DNA from: an uncultured Porphyromonadaceae bacterium
GTDB taxonomy: Bacteria; Bacteroidota; Bacteroidia; Bacteroidales; Muribaculaceae
Assembly (NCBI GenBank): GCA_900548875.1
Contig: URMA01000094.1
Coordinates: 1-12,209, forward strand
Length of the DNA stretch: 12,209 nt
Direction: 5' to 3'
Notes under the pieces: model-generated
The model's database searches: none
Told to the model about the DNA's origin: nothing
Seen by the model: only the letters and a program-made list of their open reading frames with translations
In this document: positions 1 to 6,829 of the stretch, piece after piece
Position numbering within the stretch: position 1 is the stretch's first letter
Layout of the letters: each line of letters opens with the position of its first letter
Program-made: the position numbers and the translations under genes

Positions 1-456
1 AGTAATCTCTCCCAAGTCGGTAAGGAATGAAAAAACCTTTCCGTCAATTTCTATACAATAACCTACATTATCTGTTCCATCATGCGGAACTTCAAAAGAC
101 TCGATACGAAAATCTTCCAATTGCATCGGTTCTTCTTTTTCCAAATAGCGTACAGAACCATGCAACTTTTCTGTCATACAATAGCTTTTATTGATTCCTG
201 CATGTACACGTGCCGTAGTATATACCGGAATATTCAATTTCTCACCTAAATGTCCTACAGCTTTAATATGATCGGCATGATCGTGAGTAATAAATACTGC
301 ACGTATTGAGTCCATAGTCACATTTATGTCCTTCAGTGATTTTTTAATGGTACGAATTCCAATACCCGCATCAATGAGTATGCCGTATTTTTCGGTACCT
401 AGATAATAGCAGTTTCCACTACTGCCACTGGCCAGGCTTATAAATCTAATCTTCAT
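1..456 (-). CDS. MBL-fold metallo-hydrolase (YycJ/WalJ-like), C-terminus cut by window edge
   Basis: The minus strand reads open from the ATG at 456 to the left edge, giving 152 codons with no stop, so only the N-terminal part is present. It begins MKIRFISLASGSSGNCYYLG, the opening strand and SGSSGN segment typical of the YycJ/WalJ branch of the metallo-beta-lactamase fold. The zinc-binding signature THDHADH lies at about residues 58-64. Further on are PHDG (about 126-129) and FLTDLGE near the edge; in this family such His and Asp segments complete the di-metal site. The family contains metal-dependent hydrolases or nucleases; the substrate here cannot be told. The gene lies 78 bp downstream of the transporter on the same strand, so readthrough is possible, but a promoter-like box in the gap suggests its own start. 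The ORF that covers this start codon in another frame has no family features. Confidence 0.88.
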   Translation of the reverse strand, partial: MKIRFISLASGSSGNCYYLGTEKYGILIDAGIGIRTIKKSLKDINVTMDSIRAVFITHDHADHIKAVGHLGEKLNIPVYTTARVHAGINKSYCMTEKLHGSVRYLEKEEPMQLEDFRIESFEVPHDGTDNVGYCIEIDGKVFSFLTDLGEIT

Positions 457-479
457 TATTCTCTTCTTTTTAATGCAAA

Positions 480-512
480 TTGCCGGCAACTTTTATGGCA
501 AATTGTCGGCAA
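480..512. promoter_or_regulatory. Pair of palindromes, possible operator
   Basis: TTGCCGGCAA at 480-489 is a perfect 10-bp palindrome, and TTGTCGGCAA at 503-512 is the same with one mismatch. They sit inside a 15-nt direct repeat (475-489 and 498-512, one mismatch) with a period of 23 bp, about two helical turns. The right copy overlaps the candidate -7 box of the metallo-hydrolase gene. This placement fits a dimeric repressor site; no regulator can be named. The repeat is seen; the operator role is inference. Confidence 0.4.
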
Positions 513-517
513 ATATA
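510..517 (-). promoter_or_regulatory. Candidate -7 promoter box (TATATTTG) for the metallo-hydrolase gene
   Basis: Read on the minus strand, 517-510 is TATATTTG, an exact match to the Bacteroides -7 consensus TAnnTTTG. It lies 53 nt before the ATG at 456. A TTG at 534-532 is the nearest -33-like element, but its 14-nt spacing is short. The box lies in the gap after the transporter stop, so the two genes may be transcribed separately. Confidence 0.45.
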
Positions 518-534
518 CATAAAAAAGGAAACAA

Positions 535-1899
535 TCAGACGTTAGTTTTCTTCTTTTTATCGATGAAATCAGTGATTTTTGCAAAAATAAGCAAAGCAAT
601 TGCTGCAACCAAACCGATTGCCGCAAAGTAATACCAGATGTAATGCGCATTTGCAGAGGCAGCCATCCAATCGGCCTCGCTACTAAATAATTCACGGGCA
701 GGGCAATATTTACTCAGCAAGAACCCGGACAACCCGAACCCGAAAATGGATGACAAAAAAGAGTGTAGATGACTAAAACCCAAATACATTCCTTCTTCTC
801 CCTTCGGTGCTTGTAAAGAGAAATATTCCAAGAAACGAGGAGAAATAAACACTTCTGCCAATCCCTGGAACACGATTCCCACGATCATCATAAACGCCAC
901 GGGATGCAATCCAAGAATCTCACCACCGCCCAACATATTCCCGGAGGCCATACACAAAGCCGAGATCGGCATAATAAACATACCACAAGTCATGGAGAAC
1001 AAAGCTGACTTTTTACGCATCAGCGAAGTCACCAGATTCACCGTCAACACGACCACCAAAGGATTTACGTTAGCATACCAACCGATAGCACTTGCCTCTC
1101 CCGCCAAACGGGTCACGTATTTCGGCATCGTGGCGTAGAGCTGCTGCTGAATCATCCAGAATCCGGTCACAATGAGTATCAGTACCAGCAGACGGCCGTT
1201 GGTAAACACCTTGCGCAAACCGAACAGCACTTCCTGTATGCTCTTTCCTTCGCCGGTCGTGTTCGTGGAATGGTAGAACAGAAAAACCGCCACCAACGCT
1301 ACCACACACAGCGATGCGGAAAAGAAATTAATATAGACATAAGCCTCATCGCCTACGAGCGAACGCAACGGGTCGACAAAACATTTGCCCGTAAACGCAC
1401 CGATATTCACCATCATATAGAATATCGAATAGCCTTTCGCACGCGTTTCCGAGGTGGTTTCACGCGCCACGGAAGCGGAGATAATCGACTTGATAAACGA
1501 GCCGCCCACCATCAGTATCAGCAGAATCGGCACAATCAGATATCGTTCCCAACTTGCCCGCAAGCCGTGGAACACCGTCTTTTCGCCATACTCCACCAGT
1601 CCGCCGCTTTCGAGCATCACGGGAAGAAGGCCTAAAAACAGATATCCGACAAACAACAGCAGAAACGCTGTCAGAATGGATTTGCGGTAACCGATTTTGT
1701 CGGCAAAGGCACCAGTGAACATCGGCAGCAGGTACAGACCGCCGGAAAACAATCCGGAAATGACACTCGCCTCAATGTCGGAAAAGCCAAGAGTGTTCGA
1801 CAAATACAGAGTGATTACAATAAATACGGCATAATAAGCCATTCTTTCAAATAATTCGGCTGCATTGGCCGTCCAAAACGCTCGTGTATATTTCGCCAT
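535..1899 (-). CDS. POT/PTR2 family peptide MFS transporter
   Basis: This 454-aa polytopic inner-membrane protein belongs to the proton-dependent oligopeptide transporter branch of the major facilitator superfamily, which imports di- and tripeptides with protons. Family marks are clear: ExxER in the first helix (E15, E18, R19, followed by YY), the loop 2-3 motif GAFADKIGYRK (63-73), the FIK..IS segment (about 135-141), the PTR2 signature FYMMVNIGAFTG (160-171), and the AEVFISPRFLEYFSLQAPKG segment (348-367) near the late helices. Hydrophobic stretches are spread over the whole length and the C-terminus is Lys-rich, as expected for a cytosolic tail. Length is normal for a bacterial POT protein. 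The start MAKYTRAFW places the ExxER helix at the N-terminus, as in relatives. It is divergent from the outer-membrane protein gene at 2218 and is followed on the same strand by the metallo-hydrolase gene. Peptide specificity is inferred from the family only. Confidence 0.9.
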   Translation of the reverse strand: MAKYTRAFWTANAAELFERMAYYAVFIVITLYLSNTLGFSDIEASVISGLFSGGLYLLPMFTGAFADKIGYRKSILTAFLLLFVGYLFLGLLPVMLESGGLVEYGEKTVFHGLRASWERYLIVPILLILMVGGSFIKSIISASVARETTSETRAKGYSIFYMMVNIGAFTGKCFVDPLRSLVGDEAYVYINFFSASLCVVALVAVFLFYHSTNTTGEGKSIQEVLFGLRKVFTNGRLLVLILIVTGFWMIQQQLYATMPKYVTRLAGEASAIGWYANVNPLVVVLTVNLVTSLMRKKSALFSMTCGMFIMPISALCMASGNMLGGGEILGLHPVAFMMIVGIVFQGLAEVFISPRFLEYFSLQAPKGEEGMYLGFSHLHSFLSSIFGFGLSGFLLSKYCPARELFSSEADWMAASANAHYIWYYFAAIGLVAAIALLIFAKITDFIDKKKKTNV

Positions 1900-1944
1900 C
1901 GCTAAAAATGGGGATTAAATAGTTAAAATTCTAATTCAGACGCA

Positions 1945-1952
1945 CGAAGATA
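1945..1952 (-). promoter_or_regulatory. Weak candidate -7 box for the transporter gene
   Basis: On the minus strand 1952-1945 reads TATCTTCG, one base from TAnnTTTG, 45 nt before the transporter ATG. No good TTTG was found at the usual distance upstream, so this is tentative. Confidence 0.25.
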
Positions 1953-2059
1953 CGAAAAATCAGGGAGAAATCATAATCACACCTGTCCGTAGAGCGGATT
2001 TACAAGCAGCCCCCAAACATAATATTAATAGGAATTAATAAGTATTAAAAATATTAAAC

Positions 2060-2068
2060 GGGGGGGGG
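2060..2068 (+). repeat. Homopolymer run of nine G in promoter region
   Basis: Nine consecutive G bases lie in otherwise AT-rich DNA, 16 nt before the TATCTTTG box at 2085. Relative to the start site that box would give, the run covers about -37 to -29, that is, the place of the -33 element. Length change by slippage could alter expression of the downstream outer-membrane protein. The run is seen; phase variation is inference. Confidence 0.5.
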
Positions 2069-2080
2069 TATTTGTAAGAT

Positions 2081-2165
2081 TTATTATCTTTGTAGAAAAT
2101 AGGATGCGCCATAGCATGAAACCCAAACAAATTTGGTTTTCTGTCTTCGACTTTTTTCTATTTTG
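2081..2165 (+). repeat. Promoter-like structured repeat, locus 1 (one unit plus a partial)
   Basis: This is one diverged copy of the repeat family found also at 6555-6815 and 9877-10051. It has the TATCTTTG box (2085-2092), a decayed first inverted repeat (TTATCTT / AAAATAG), the GGATGCG element, and the second hairpin at 2114-2144. In the hairpin CAAA pairs with TTTG and AAAC with GTTT, with one extra C on the 5' side and G-T pairs that would be wobble pairs in RNA. A partial next unit follows (CGACTTTTTTCTATTTTG, 2148-2165), whose box has lost one base. The block ends 52 nt before the outer-membrane protein ATG and points toward it. Confidence 0.7.
2085..2092 (+). promoter_or_regulatory. 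Candidate -7 promoter box (TATCTTTG) for the outer-membrane protein gene
   Basis: This is an exact TAnnTTTG match, 125 nt before the ATG at 2218. Transcription from here would give a long leader containing the 2114-2144 hairpin. A second, imperfect box (TATTTTG, 2159-2165) lies 23 nt after a TTTG (2132-2135) and could serve as a closer promoter. Confidence 0.5.
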
Positions 2166-2217
2166 TAAAAACCATAACAAAAAATACCCATCCAACACCT
2201 AACACAAAACAACACAC

Positions 2218-4575
2218 ATGAAATTCAACCACCTTAAAACACTCAGTACGGCAATATGCCTCACTCTTCTATCCTTCAATCTGTATGCCTATGACATTAC
2301 GGGACAAATTGTCGACCGAACGGACAACAGCGAATTGGCAGGGGCATCCGTAGTAATTAAAACGGATTCCGTGTCCATCGTAACAGCCGTAACAGCCGAT
2401 GAAAAAGGAAGATTCCGCGTTTCTGGCATAACTTCCCCCGATATATGGGTCGACGTGCAGATGATGGGGTATCAGGGACAGCGCACGGTTATTTCCGGCA
2501 ACGATGGCGAAAACCTGAATTTGGATGTGATAGCCCTCACTCCTGTCCAAAATATGCTGGACGAAGTAACGGTGACCGGCTCCAGTGTCATCCAGAAACC
2601 TGACCGGTATCTGATAATCCCGTCGCAGAAGGACATCGAACGGTCGGCAAGCTCACTGAGTCTGCTCAGCACCCTGCAAATGAAAATGCCCGGCCTGTAC
2701 GTAAACGAACAGCTACAGAAAGCAACCATCGAAAACCGTACGCCGGTATTCCAAATTAACGGTAAGGAAGTGCCCTACTCCCGAATTCTTACCATCAACA
2801 ACAATAATATCCTACGCATAGAATACCACGACACGCCCGACATCCGCTATGCCGACCGCGGTGCACCCGGCATCATAAACTTTGTGATGCGTCCCGTTCA
2901 GGAAGGCGGAAGCGTTACAGCCAATGTAATGGGTGCGGTAACGACTGGCGTTGTCAATGCAAGCGTAGGGGCGACCTACAACTACAAGAAATCGGAATGG
3001 GCTTTCAATTATAATACGAACTGGCGAAACTATGACGAATGGCAGTCAGAAGGTAGCGAAACTTTTATAGGAAAGGATGCCACACTGACCAGAACCAGCG
3101 AAGCCGTTCCGAGCAAAATGAGCTATCTCAATCATTTCATCAACTTGGGCTATACCTATATGTACGATTTGAAAACGATGTTCGCTGCTACCATCCAAAC
3201 TGGCATATTAAACAATGCCAATAATGACATTTTCAACCGAATAACGGAAACCAGCGGTGAAAAATACCTGCGTCAGTCAAAAAGCGAATCAGACAGATGG
3301 AATCCTTCTGGCGATATATACTTTCGCAAACAGTTTGACAAGAACAGCAAATTTGAGGTCAATGCTTTCGGCTCCATGTCGAACGGTAACTATGACGGAT
3401 TGCTAAACTACACCTACGATAACGGAAATCCGGAATACCATCAGACCAACCGGACAGAAAATACATCATGGCGTGCCGGTGCGGAAGCCTTGTACTCACG
3501 CAACTATTCAAGTCTTACGACCACCTATGGCGTGAAATACTACCGTAACCATGCGGAAAACCTGTATTCCGAAAACATGGAATCGGCAACACTCGACAAG
3601 CTCAATACCGACTATCTGTATGCCTACGGTTCCGTAGTGGGCCGCTGGAAGAAGTTAGGCTATTCAGCCGGCATTGGCGGCATTTATGCCCATACGAAAG
3701 AACAGGCAAGAGAAATGAATGCGTTCCGCCCGAAAGTGAACGTAACCCTCAATTATCAGCTGCCGAAAAACTGGAGCCTGAACTATCTGTTCATGTTTGA
3801 CCCGACTTTGCCATCACTATCGCAGCAGTCGGAAACAGTGCAGACAATCGACGACATTTCCGTCCGCATGGGAAACATGTCGCTGAAACCTTCGTCATGG
3901 TTCCGCAACCGTATCTACGTAAGATATACCTACAAAAAGTTTACAGGTACATTCTGGGCAAGCCACAGCCGTACAATCGACCCGATGTTCAACCGCTACA
4001 CATATATTTCGGACATGGGTAACCCACTTTACGGGAAATTTTTGCGGCAGACAGTGAACGGCGAGCGTGATGACCGCATCAACTTGCAACTGAACGTAGG
4101 ATTCCAGAACTTGCTGAACCATTTTTCCATCTATGGCATTGCCGGTTGGGACAGATACGACTTTACCGGTTTCGGCAACATTAACTGCGACAAGCGCTTC
4201 TATTCGAGCATCCAGGCACAAGCCTATTTTGGCGACTGGACAATCGCAGCCAATTTCGAGATTACTCCGCAATACACGCTTGGCGGAAACCAGTTGAGCC
4301 GTTCGGAACGCTGGAACACAATACAAGTGCAATACAAATGGAGAAACTGGTTTTTCAGCTGCACGCTAAGCAATCCGTTCACAAAAGACGGGGCATTATA
4401 TGAAACCATTACGTTGTCAGACGTCCATCCGGAACGCAGCAGAACATTCATCCCCGACAATGCGAATATGGTTTCTCTCAGCGCAACCTATCGCCTGAAT
4501 TTCGGCAAAGGTCTTAAAAAGTACAGCCGAACCATCAAGAACAGCGGCCTCGACACCGGCGTCAGCGGCTATTAA
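2218..4575 (+). CDS. Outer-membrane beta-barrel family protein (TonB-receptor-like, OMP_b-brl_3 type)
   Basis: The product is 785 aa. Residues 1-24 form a signal peptide (charged start, hydrophobic core, LYA then Y). Residues about 25-107 resemble a carboxypeptidase-regulatory-like domain, starting DITGQIVDRTDNSELAGASV. A short LDEVTVTG segment (114-121) comes next, as in Bacteroidota TonB-linked proteins, then a plug-like region (about 123-232) with PVFQINGKEV and YADRGAPGIINFVMRP. The rest (about 233-785) is rich in alternating aromatic strands such as YTYMYDLKTMFAATIQTG, as expected for an outer-membrane barrel. The length and the absence of SusC signatures fit the 'outer membrane beta-barrel family' group rather than a SusC transporter, and no SusD partner follows. 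The ligand is unknown. It is a single gene between a divergent transporter and a convergent operon, with a repeat-type promoter region upstream and a strong terminator downstream. Confidence 0.87.
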   Translation: MKFNHLKTLSTAICLTLLSFNLYAYDITGQIVDRTDNSELAGASVVIKTDSVSIVTAVTADEKGRFRVSGITSPDIWVDVQMMGYQGQRTVISGNDGENLNLDVIALTPVQNMLDEVTVTGSSVIQKPDRYLIIPSQKDIERSASSLSLLSTLQMKMPGLYVNEQLQKATIENRTPVFQINGKEVPYSRILTINNNNILRIEYHDTPDIRYADRGAPGIINFVMRPVQEGGSVTANVMGAVTTGVVNASVGATYNYKKSEWAFNYNTNWRNYDEWQSEGSETFIGKDATLTRTSEAVPSKMSYLNHFINLGYTYMYDLKTMFAATIQTGILNNANNDIFNRITETSGEKYLRQSKSESDRWNPSGDIYFRKQFDKNSKFEVNAFGSMSNGNYDGLLNYTYDNGNPEYHQTNRTENTSWRAGAEALYSRNYSSLTTTYGVKYYRNHAENLYSENMESATLDKLNTDYLYAYGSVVGRWKKLGYSAGIGGIYAHTKEQAREMNAFRPKVNVTLNYQLPKNWSLNYLFMFDPTLPSLSQQSETVQTIDDISVRMGNMSLKPSSWFRNRIYVRYTYKKFTGTFWASHSRTIDPMFNRYTYISDMGNPLYGKFLRQTVNGERDDRINLQLNVGFQNLLNHFSIYGIAGWDRYDFTGFGNINCDKRFYSSIQAQAYFGDWTIAANFEITPQYTLGGNQLSRSERWNTIQVQYKWRNWFFSCTLSNPFTKDGALYETITLSDVHPERSRTFIPDNANMVSLSATYRLNFGKGLKKYSRTIKNSGLDTGVSGY

Positions 4576-4597
4576 CAGCACCGACATTACAAAGCAA

Positions 4598-4630
4598 AAG
4601 GGCTGCACCGTATCACTCGATGCAGCCCTT
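4598..4630. terminator. Bidirectional stem-loop terminator between convergent genes
   Basis: AAGGGCTGCA (4598-4607) pairs perfectly with TGCAGCCCTT (4621-4630) around a 13-nt loop. The plus side is followed by AATTTT and the minus side by TTTTGC, so it can end both the gene stopping at 4575 and the one stopping at 4656. Confidence 0.8.
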
Positions 4631-4655
4631 AATTTTCGGCATATAAAAAACAGAT

Positions 4656-5513
4656 TTAGAAATTCACATCTATGTTTTCATAGTTCGACATGGGAATGTT
4701 ATAGCCATGCCTGCGGGCTTCATTTCTGACATTTCTCATTTCACGCTGCGCAGCCCTCATATTCCTTTTCATCGAAGAGAAGTTGCTTGCGCCCCATGTA
4801 CCCATGGCACCGCCTTCGATGTCACGGTCATTGCGTTTCACGCTATAGCCCAACGTCGTCAGACTGTCGTAAGCACTTTTGGCTACACTTTCCCAACGCG
4901 AATAGGCATTCTGAAAATAGCTCAAGGAATAGCCCGAATTACCGCTCTGCGACGAGCCGCCGGAGTAACCGCCGTCAAAATTTCCGGAAGTACTCATGCC
5001 CTGCTCTTCGAGAACATATCCCAGATATACGCGGAACGTACGGCGCATGTCATCCGTGGCGGGCCAATAGCCGTCTTCATTAATTCTGGCGATAGCGCCT
5101 TTTCCGGCAATATCACCGTGACTTCCGGCATAGTTATACAAGTCCCACGCCAATTCATGGTCAACGGCCAAACCCATTCCCAACTCGGCACAGAATCCCA
5201 GATAGGTTGCGGCCTCGTAATTGTCTGCCCTGTATGCCTCACGAAAAGCATCGACAGCACCGGAATAGTCGCCTTCATACAATTTCTGTTTTCCTTTCGA
5301 ACAGGCATTAATGCCTTCCATCATTGTCTTTCCCTGATAATAAGGGTCGACAATTTTACCCGTACCTTTACAGTTCGTACAGGGAGCGCTCATATAGCCG
5401 AACATAAACTGTCCGGTACCTTGGCAAAAAGGACACATTACCATCGGTTTTTCGGCAAACAACGATGCCGCCGAAAGCACGACAGCGCAAACAAGCAATA
5501 GGAATCTTTTCAT
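4656..5513 (-). CDS. Secreted protein with DnaJ-type zinc finger and Sel1/TPR-like repeats
   Basis: The product is 285 aa with a clear signal peptide (1-20, ending SLFA before E21). Directly after it are two CxxCxGxG motifs: C27-C30 with QGTG and C45-C48 with KGTG. Two such motifs would bind one zinc, as in half of the four-motif DnaJ cysteine-rich domain. Residues about 68-145 look like TPR/Sel1 helices (YEGDYSGAVDAFREAYRAD, then a GMGLAVDHELAWDLYNYAG segment). A Gly/Ser linker (about 172-196) leads to a helical region with many Arg and Asn (about 197-285). No J domain is present, so it is not a DnaJ. It probably acts outside the cytoplasm, perhaps binding proteins, but no function is known to me. 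Only 2 nt separate its ATG from the stop of the upstream beta-barrel gene, so the two are almost surely one operon. Confidence 0.8.
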   Translation of the reverse strand: MKRFLLLVCAVVLSAASLFAEKPMVMCPFCQGTGQFMFGYMSAPCTNCKGTGKIVDPYYQGKTMMEGINACSKGKQKLYEGDYSGAVDAFREAYRADNYEAATYLGFCAELGMGLAVDHELAWDLYNYAGSHGDIAGKGAIARINEDGYWPATDDMRRTFRVYLGYVLEEQGMSTSGNFDGGYSGGSSQSGNSGYSLSYFQNAYSRWESVAKSAYDSLTTLGYSVKRNDRDIEGGAMGTWGASNFSSMKRNMRAAQREMRNVRNEARRHGYNIPMSNYENIDVNF

Positions 5514-5515
5514 AG

Positions 5516-6274
5516 TTAGAAGTTATAACCTACACAAACGGAGCAAACATTAGCCTTGAGGGTAACATCCGTATTTCGTTCTGAATAATAGTCGTTCAAT
5601 CCCAAGTCATATTTAAATCCGAGATAAACCTTGTGGAAATATGCACCGGCGCCAAACGAGATGCCATAGCCGAAGGCTTTGTCATCATCGGAAGCAAAAT
5701 TGAGATGCAGAACATCCGGGTCATATTCTTTGGAAACGTCTTTCCCGTTATAGAAGCCCGAAACTTCAGTACCCGACTCAATGCCAATATCACCTTTTCC
5801 AACACGATATTCTACATACGGTCCTACATTCAATTCTGCTCTCACCGGACCGAAATTATAGTGATACGTAATCAACACCGGAACTTGCAAAAACATTGCC
5901 GAGAAAGAAAGGCCTTTTCTACTTGTAGTTACATAGGAACCGGAAGAGCCCCAATCACTACCATTCGTATAAAAAGAACGTTCTGCATTGATGGATGAAC
6001 GTTTTTCCATAAACCAAACACCCGACTGAAGTGACAAATTCCACTTCTTCACTACCGGGATGTCGACCACAGCACCTACAGAATAACTAAGTTTGGTAGA
6101 ATTTGAATATTCCCAATCCAAACTCGTGTTATCAAAAAGTTTCTGATCATCTGAACTTCTAAATCCGCCAAACAGGCCACCGGCACGCAAGCCAAAAGAT
6201 ACGTTTTCCCCCATTGCAGCATCCATTGAAAAACAGATACATGCAACAAACGCAGCTGTCAAAATCTTTCTCAT
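5516..6274 (-). CDS. Small outer-membrane beta-barrel (porin-family-like) protein
   Basis: The product is 252 aa. It starts with a signal peptide (MRKILTAAFVACICFSMDAA, 1-20, cleavage probably at or just after this point), followed by ENVSFGLRAGGLFGGF, typical of the first strand of small Bacteroidota beta-barrels (PF13568-like). Strand-like stretches with alternating hydrophobic residues recur, for example SVGAVVDIPVVKKWNLSLQSGVWF, VPVLITYHYNFGPVRAELNVGPYVEYRVG and FGYGISFGAGAYF. The last strand ends CVGYNF; a terminal Phe is the usual outer-membrane assembly signal. It is the first gene of a two-gene operon with the secreted zinc-finger protein, which suggests a shared envelope task. The cysteine at residue 12 lies too early to be a lipobox. 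Substrate or pore function cannot be told. Confidence 0.82.
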   Translation of the reverse strand: MRKILTAAFVACICFSMDAAMGENVSFGLRAGGLFGGFRSSDDQKLFDNTSLDWEYSNSTKLSYSVGAVVDIPVVKKWNLSLQSGVWFMEKRSSINAERSFYTNGSDWGSSGSYVTTSRKGLSFSAMFLQVPVLITYHYNFGPVRAELNVGPYVEYRVGKGDIGIESGTEVSGFYNGKDVSKEYDPDVLHLNFASDDDKAFGYGISFGAGAYFHKVYLGFKYDLGLNDYYSERNTDVTLKANVCSVCVGYNF

Positions 6275-6554
6275 CGTTTCTTCAATTTATGGTTAATATA
6301 AAATTTGGTAATTAAATCATACCGACTCAAAATCTTTCCCTCAAATTTTCAATTCGGCAGCACCTGAATGGGAACGGTTATTTACGAACTGATCAACAAA
6401 ACCTTACTGAATATTTTATCACAATAGGATATTCCCTTGACCCAGTGTTACTATAGAAATTTTGGAGTCCTGATTAAACATGCTAAAATTACGAATAAAA
6501 TTTGAAAAACAAACCTTTTCAGCTAAATATTTTTGCCCGTCGTTGGCTCCCGCC
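6275..6554. other. AT-rich divergent intergenic stretch, no gene seen
   Basis: No convincing reading frame, tRNA or strong hairpin was found here. The only candidate signal is a minus-strand promoter near 6484-6513. The right part runs into the repeat array that begins at 6555. Confidence 0.5.
6484..6513 (-). promoter_or_regulatory. Weak candidate promoter for the beta-barrel/zinc-finger operon
   Basis: On the minus strand TTTG (6513-6510) is followed after 18 nt by TAATTTTA (6491-6484), one base off the TAnnTTTG -7 consensus. It would leave a leader of about 200 nt before the ATG at 6274, so a closer promoter may have been missed. Confidence 0.3.
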
Positions 6555-6815
6555 TACCTTTTCGTATCTTTGGATAAGATAGATGCGGTTCGGCATAGCC
6601 AAACCTGAAAACTGTGTTTTCCGTTTGTCTCTGCGCTCACCTTTCCCTATATTTGTAGAATATAGGAGGCGGTTCGGGATAAAAAATATACGAAACAAGT
6701 TTCAATATTTTATTCTCCACTCACCTTTCACTATCTTTGCATAAGATAGGAGGCGTCTCAGCATAAAACTCAAACAAGTTTGGTTTTCTGCATTCGACTT
6801 TCACTATCTTTATTC
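6555..6815 (+). repeat. Promoter-like structured repeat array, locus 2 (three units plus a partial)
   Basis: Units lie at 6555-6637 (83 nt), 6638-6721 (84 nt) and 6722-6794 (73 nt), followed by a partial unit from 6795. Each begins near ACCTTT and has a -7-like box: TATCTTTG at 6565-6572, TATATTTG at 6648-6655, TATCTTTG at 6732-6739 and TATCTTTA at 6805-6812. In full units the box is part of an inverted repeat with a 5-nt loop: GTATCTT/AAGATAG, CTATATT/AATATAG, CTATCTT/AAGATAG. A second hairpin follows at 6600-6627, 6683-6711 and 6761-6791. A GGAGGCG/GATGCGG element lies between them. TTTG elements 20 and 22 nt before the second and fourth boxes fit the -33 element. The array points at the pseudouridine synthase gene. 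Confidence 0.85.
6805..6812 (+). promoter_or_regulatory. Proximal -7 box for the pseudouridine synthase gene
   Basis: TATCTTTA differs from TAnnTTTG only in the last base. It has TTTG (6779-6782) 22 nt upstream and ends 17 nt before the ATG at 6830, so the leader would be only about 10-14 nt. The upstream boxes in the array could give longer transcripts. Confidence 0.55.
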
Positions 6816-6829
6816 CCAAAATTCAGTTT

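Noticed and set aside
456..695. 79-aa minus-strand frame between the transporter and metallo-hydrolase genes
   Set aside because: It overlaps the transporter C-terminus in another frame, has no recognisable features and reaches into the metallo-hydrolase start.
2020..2056. AT-rich inverted repeat TAATATT / AATATTA upstream of the G run
   Set aside because: The match is only 7 bp in very AT-rich DNA and may be chance; it could equally be a promoter UP-like stretch.
4707..5501. 264-aa plus-strand open frame
   Set aside because: It is antisense to the secreted zinc-finger protein, whose signal peptide, CxxCxGxG motifs and operon spacing mark it as the real gene; the plus frame shows no domain.
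6555..6815. CRISPR-like regular repeats upstream of the pseudouridine synthase gene
   Set aside because: The period is 73-84 nt, the parts between boxes are themselves repeated and similar between loci, and no cas gene is present.
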